This document shows, piece by piece, positions 24,250-24,465 of a stretch of DNA of 24,465 nucleotides. This DNA is from an uncultured Kineosporia sp. (GTDB lineage Bacteria; Actinomycetota; Actinomycetes; Actinomycetales; Kineosporiaceae): the NCBI GenBank assembly GCA_937859855.1, contig CALMAR010000151.1:1-24465 (forward strand). The letters are read 5' to 3'. Position 1 is the stretch's first letter; each line of letters starts with the position of its first letter. The notes below the pieces were generated by a model, which was given only the letters and a program-made list of their open reading frames with translations, had not been told where the DNA came from and searched no databases. The position numbers were made by a program, and so were the translations under genes.

Positions 24250-24465
24250 TAGGCCTAAGTCTTGAATGCCCTGCAGTGTTTGCCCGCTGTTCTCAGATTG
24301 CTCACCATCCGGGTCCAACAGGACAATCAGGCCCCTGTGGCACGAGGGCCGGCCGGTGTCCGGGGGGAGCGGCCGCAACTGACAAATTGCGCTCAACGGC
24401 GCGGTAACACTCGGAAAGCCGACTGTGGCACGACCCGTTGATCACTACGCTCTGCTGATATGAAA

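Noticed and set aside
24217..24465. Search for a Pho box upstream of pit
   Set aside because: No paired GTTCAC-like direct repeats were found; the one GTTCAC overlaps the start codon.

Overview
The window comes from a high-GC actinomycete. Lsr2, DUF3349, DUF3099/DUF6343 and DUF1707 proteins, UdgX, a SigE-type ECF sigma factor and a fused PabA-PabB all point to Actinobacteria. A member of Propionibacteriales or a neighbouring order is plausible, but the sequence alone does not settle the genus. The window is chromosomal, densely coding and shows no insertion sequence, phage, CRISPR array, tRNA or rRNA. The 5' edge cuts into a gene. The 3' edge lies in an intergenic region.

Region 1 (1-4383) is the most distinctive. 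Four forward genes overlap at every junction: a Gfo/Idh/MocA oxidoreductase (5' end missing), pgeF, murL and murD2. MurD2 and MurL are the alternative route for putting D-glutamate into the peptidoglycan stem: MurD2 adds L-Glu to UDP-MurNAc-L-Ala and MurL then epimerises it, using ATP. PgeF removes wrongly incorporated L-Ser from the same class of precursors. The operon therefore reads as a build-and-proofread unit for the first two stem residues.

Region 2 (4384-10466) holds a TetR regulator with a palindrome beside its start, an alpha/beta hydrolase, a DHH-family phosphoesterase, an M3 metallopeptidase, a fused DUF6343-DUF3099 membrane protein and a DUF1707 protein.

Region 3 (10467-12699) is a two-component pair: a PAS-containing, phytochrome-type histidine kinase without a photosensory module, overlapped by an Rcp1-like single-domain response regulator.

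Region 4 (12747-16797) carries DoxX, an SRPBCC protein and UdgX (a uracil-DNA glycosylase that binds its product covalently) on the minus strand. A DUF1232 membrane protein, a SigE-type ECF sigma factor with a likely self-recognised promoter, a membrane-anchored putative anti-sigma protein and a probable gene remnant follow on the plus strand.

Region 5 (16781-24465) contains pabAB (folate precursor synthesis, minus strand), the nucleoid protein gene lsr2, ppk2 (polyphosphate kinase 2) and argS on the plus strand. It ends with a minus-strand operon: a PiT phosphate transporter, a two-helix membrane protein and a DUF3349 protein. PPK2, the DHH phosphoesterase and PiT together hint at active phosphate or polyphosphate metabolism, though they are not one operon.
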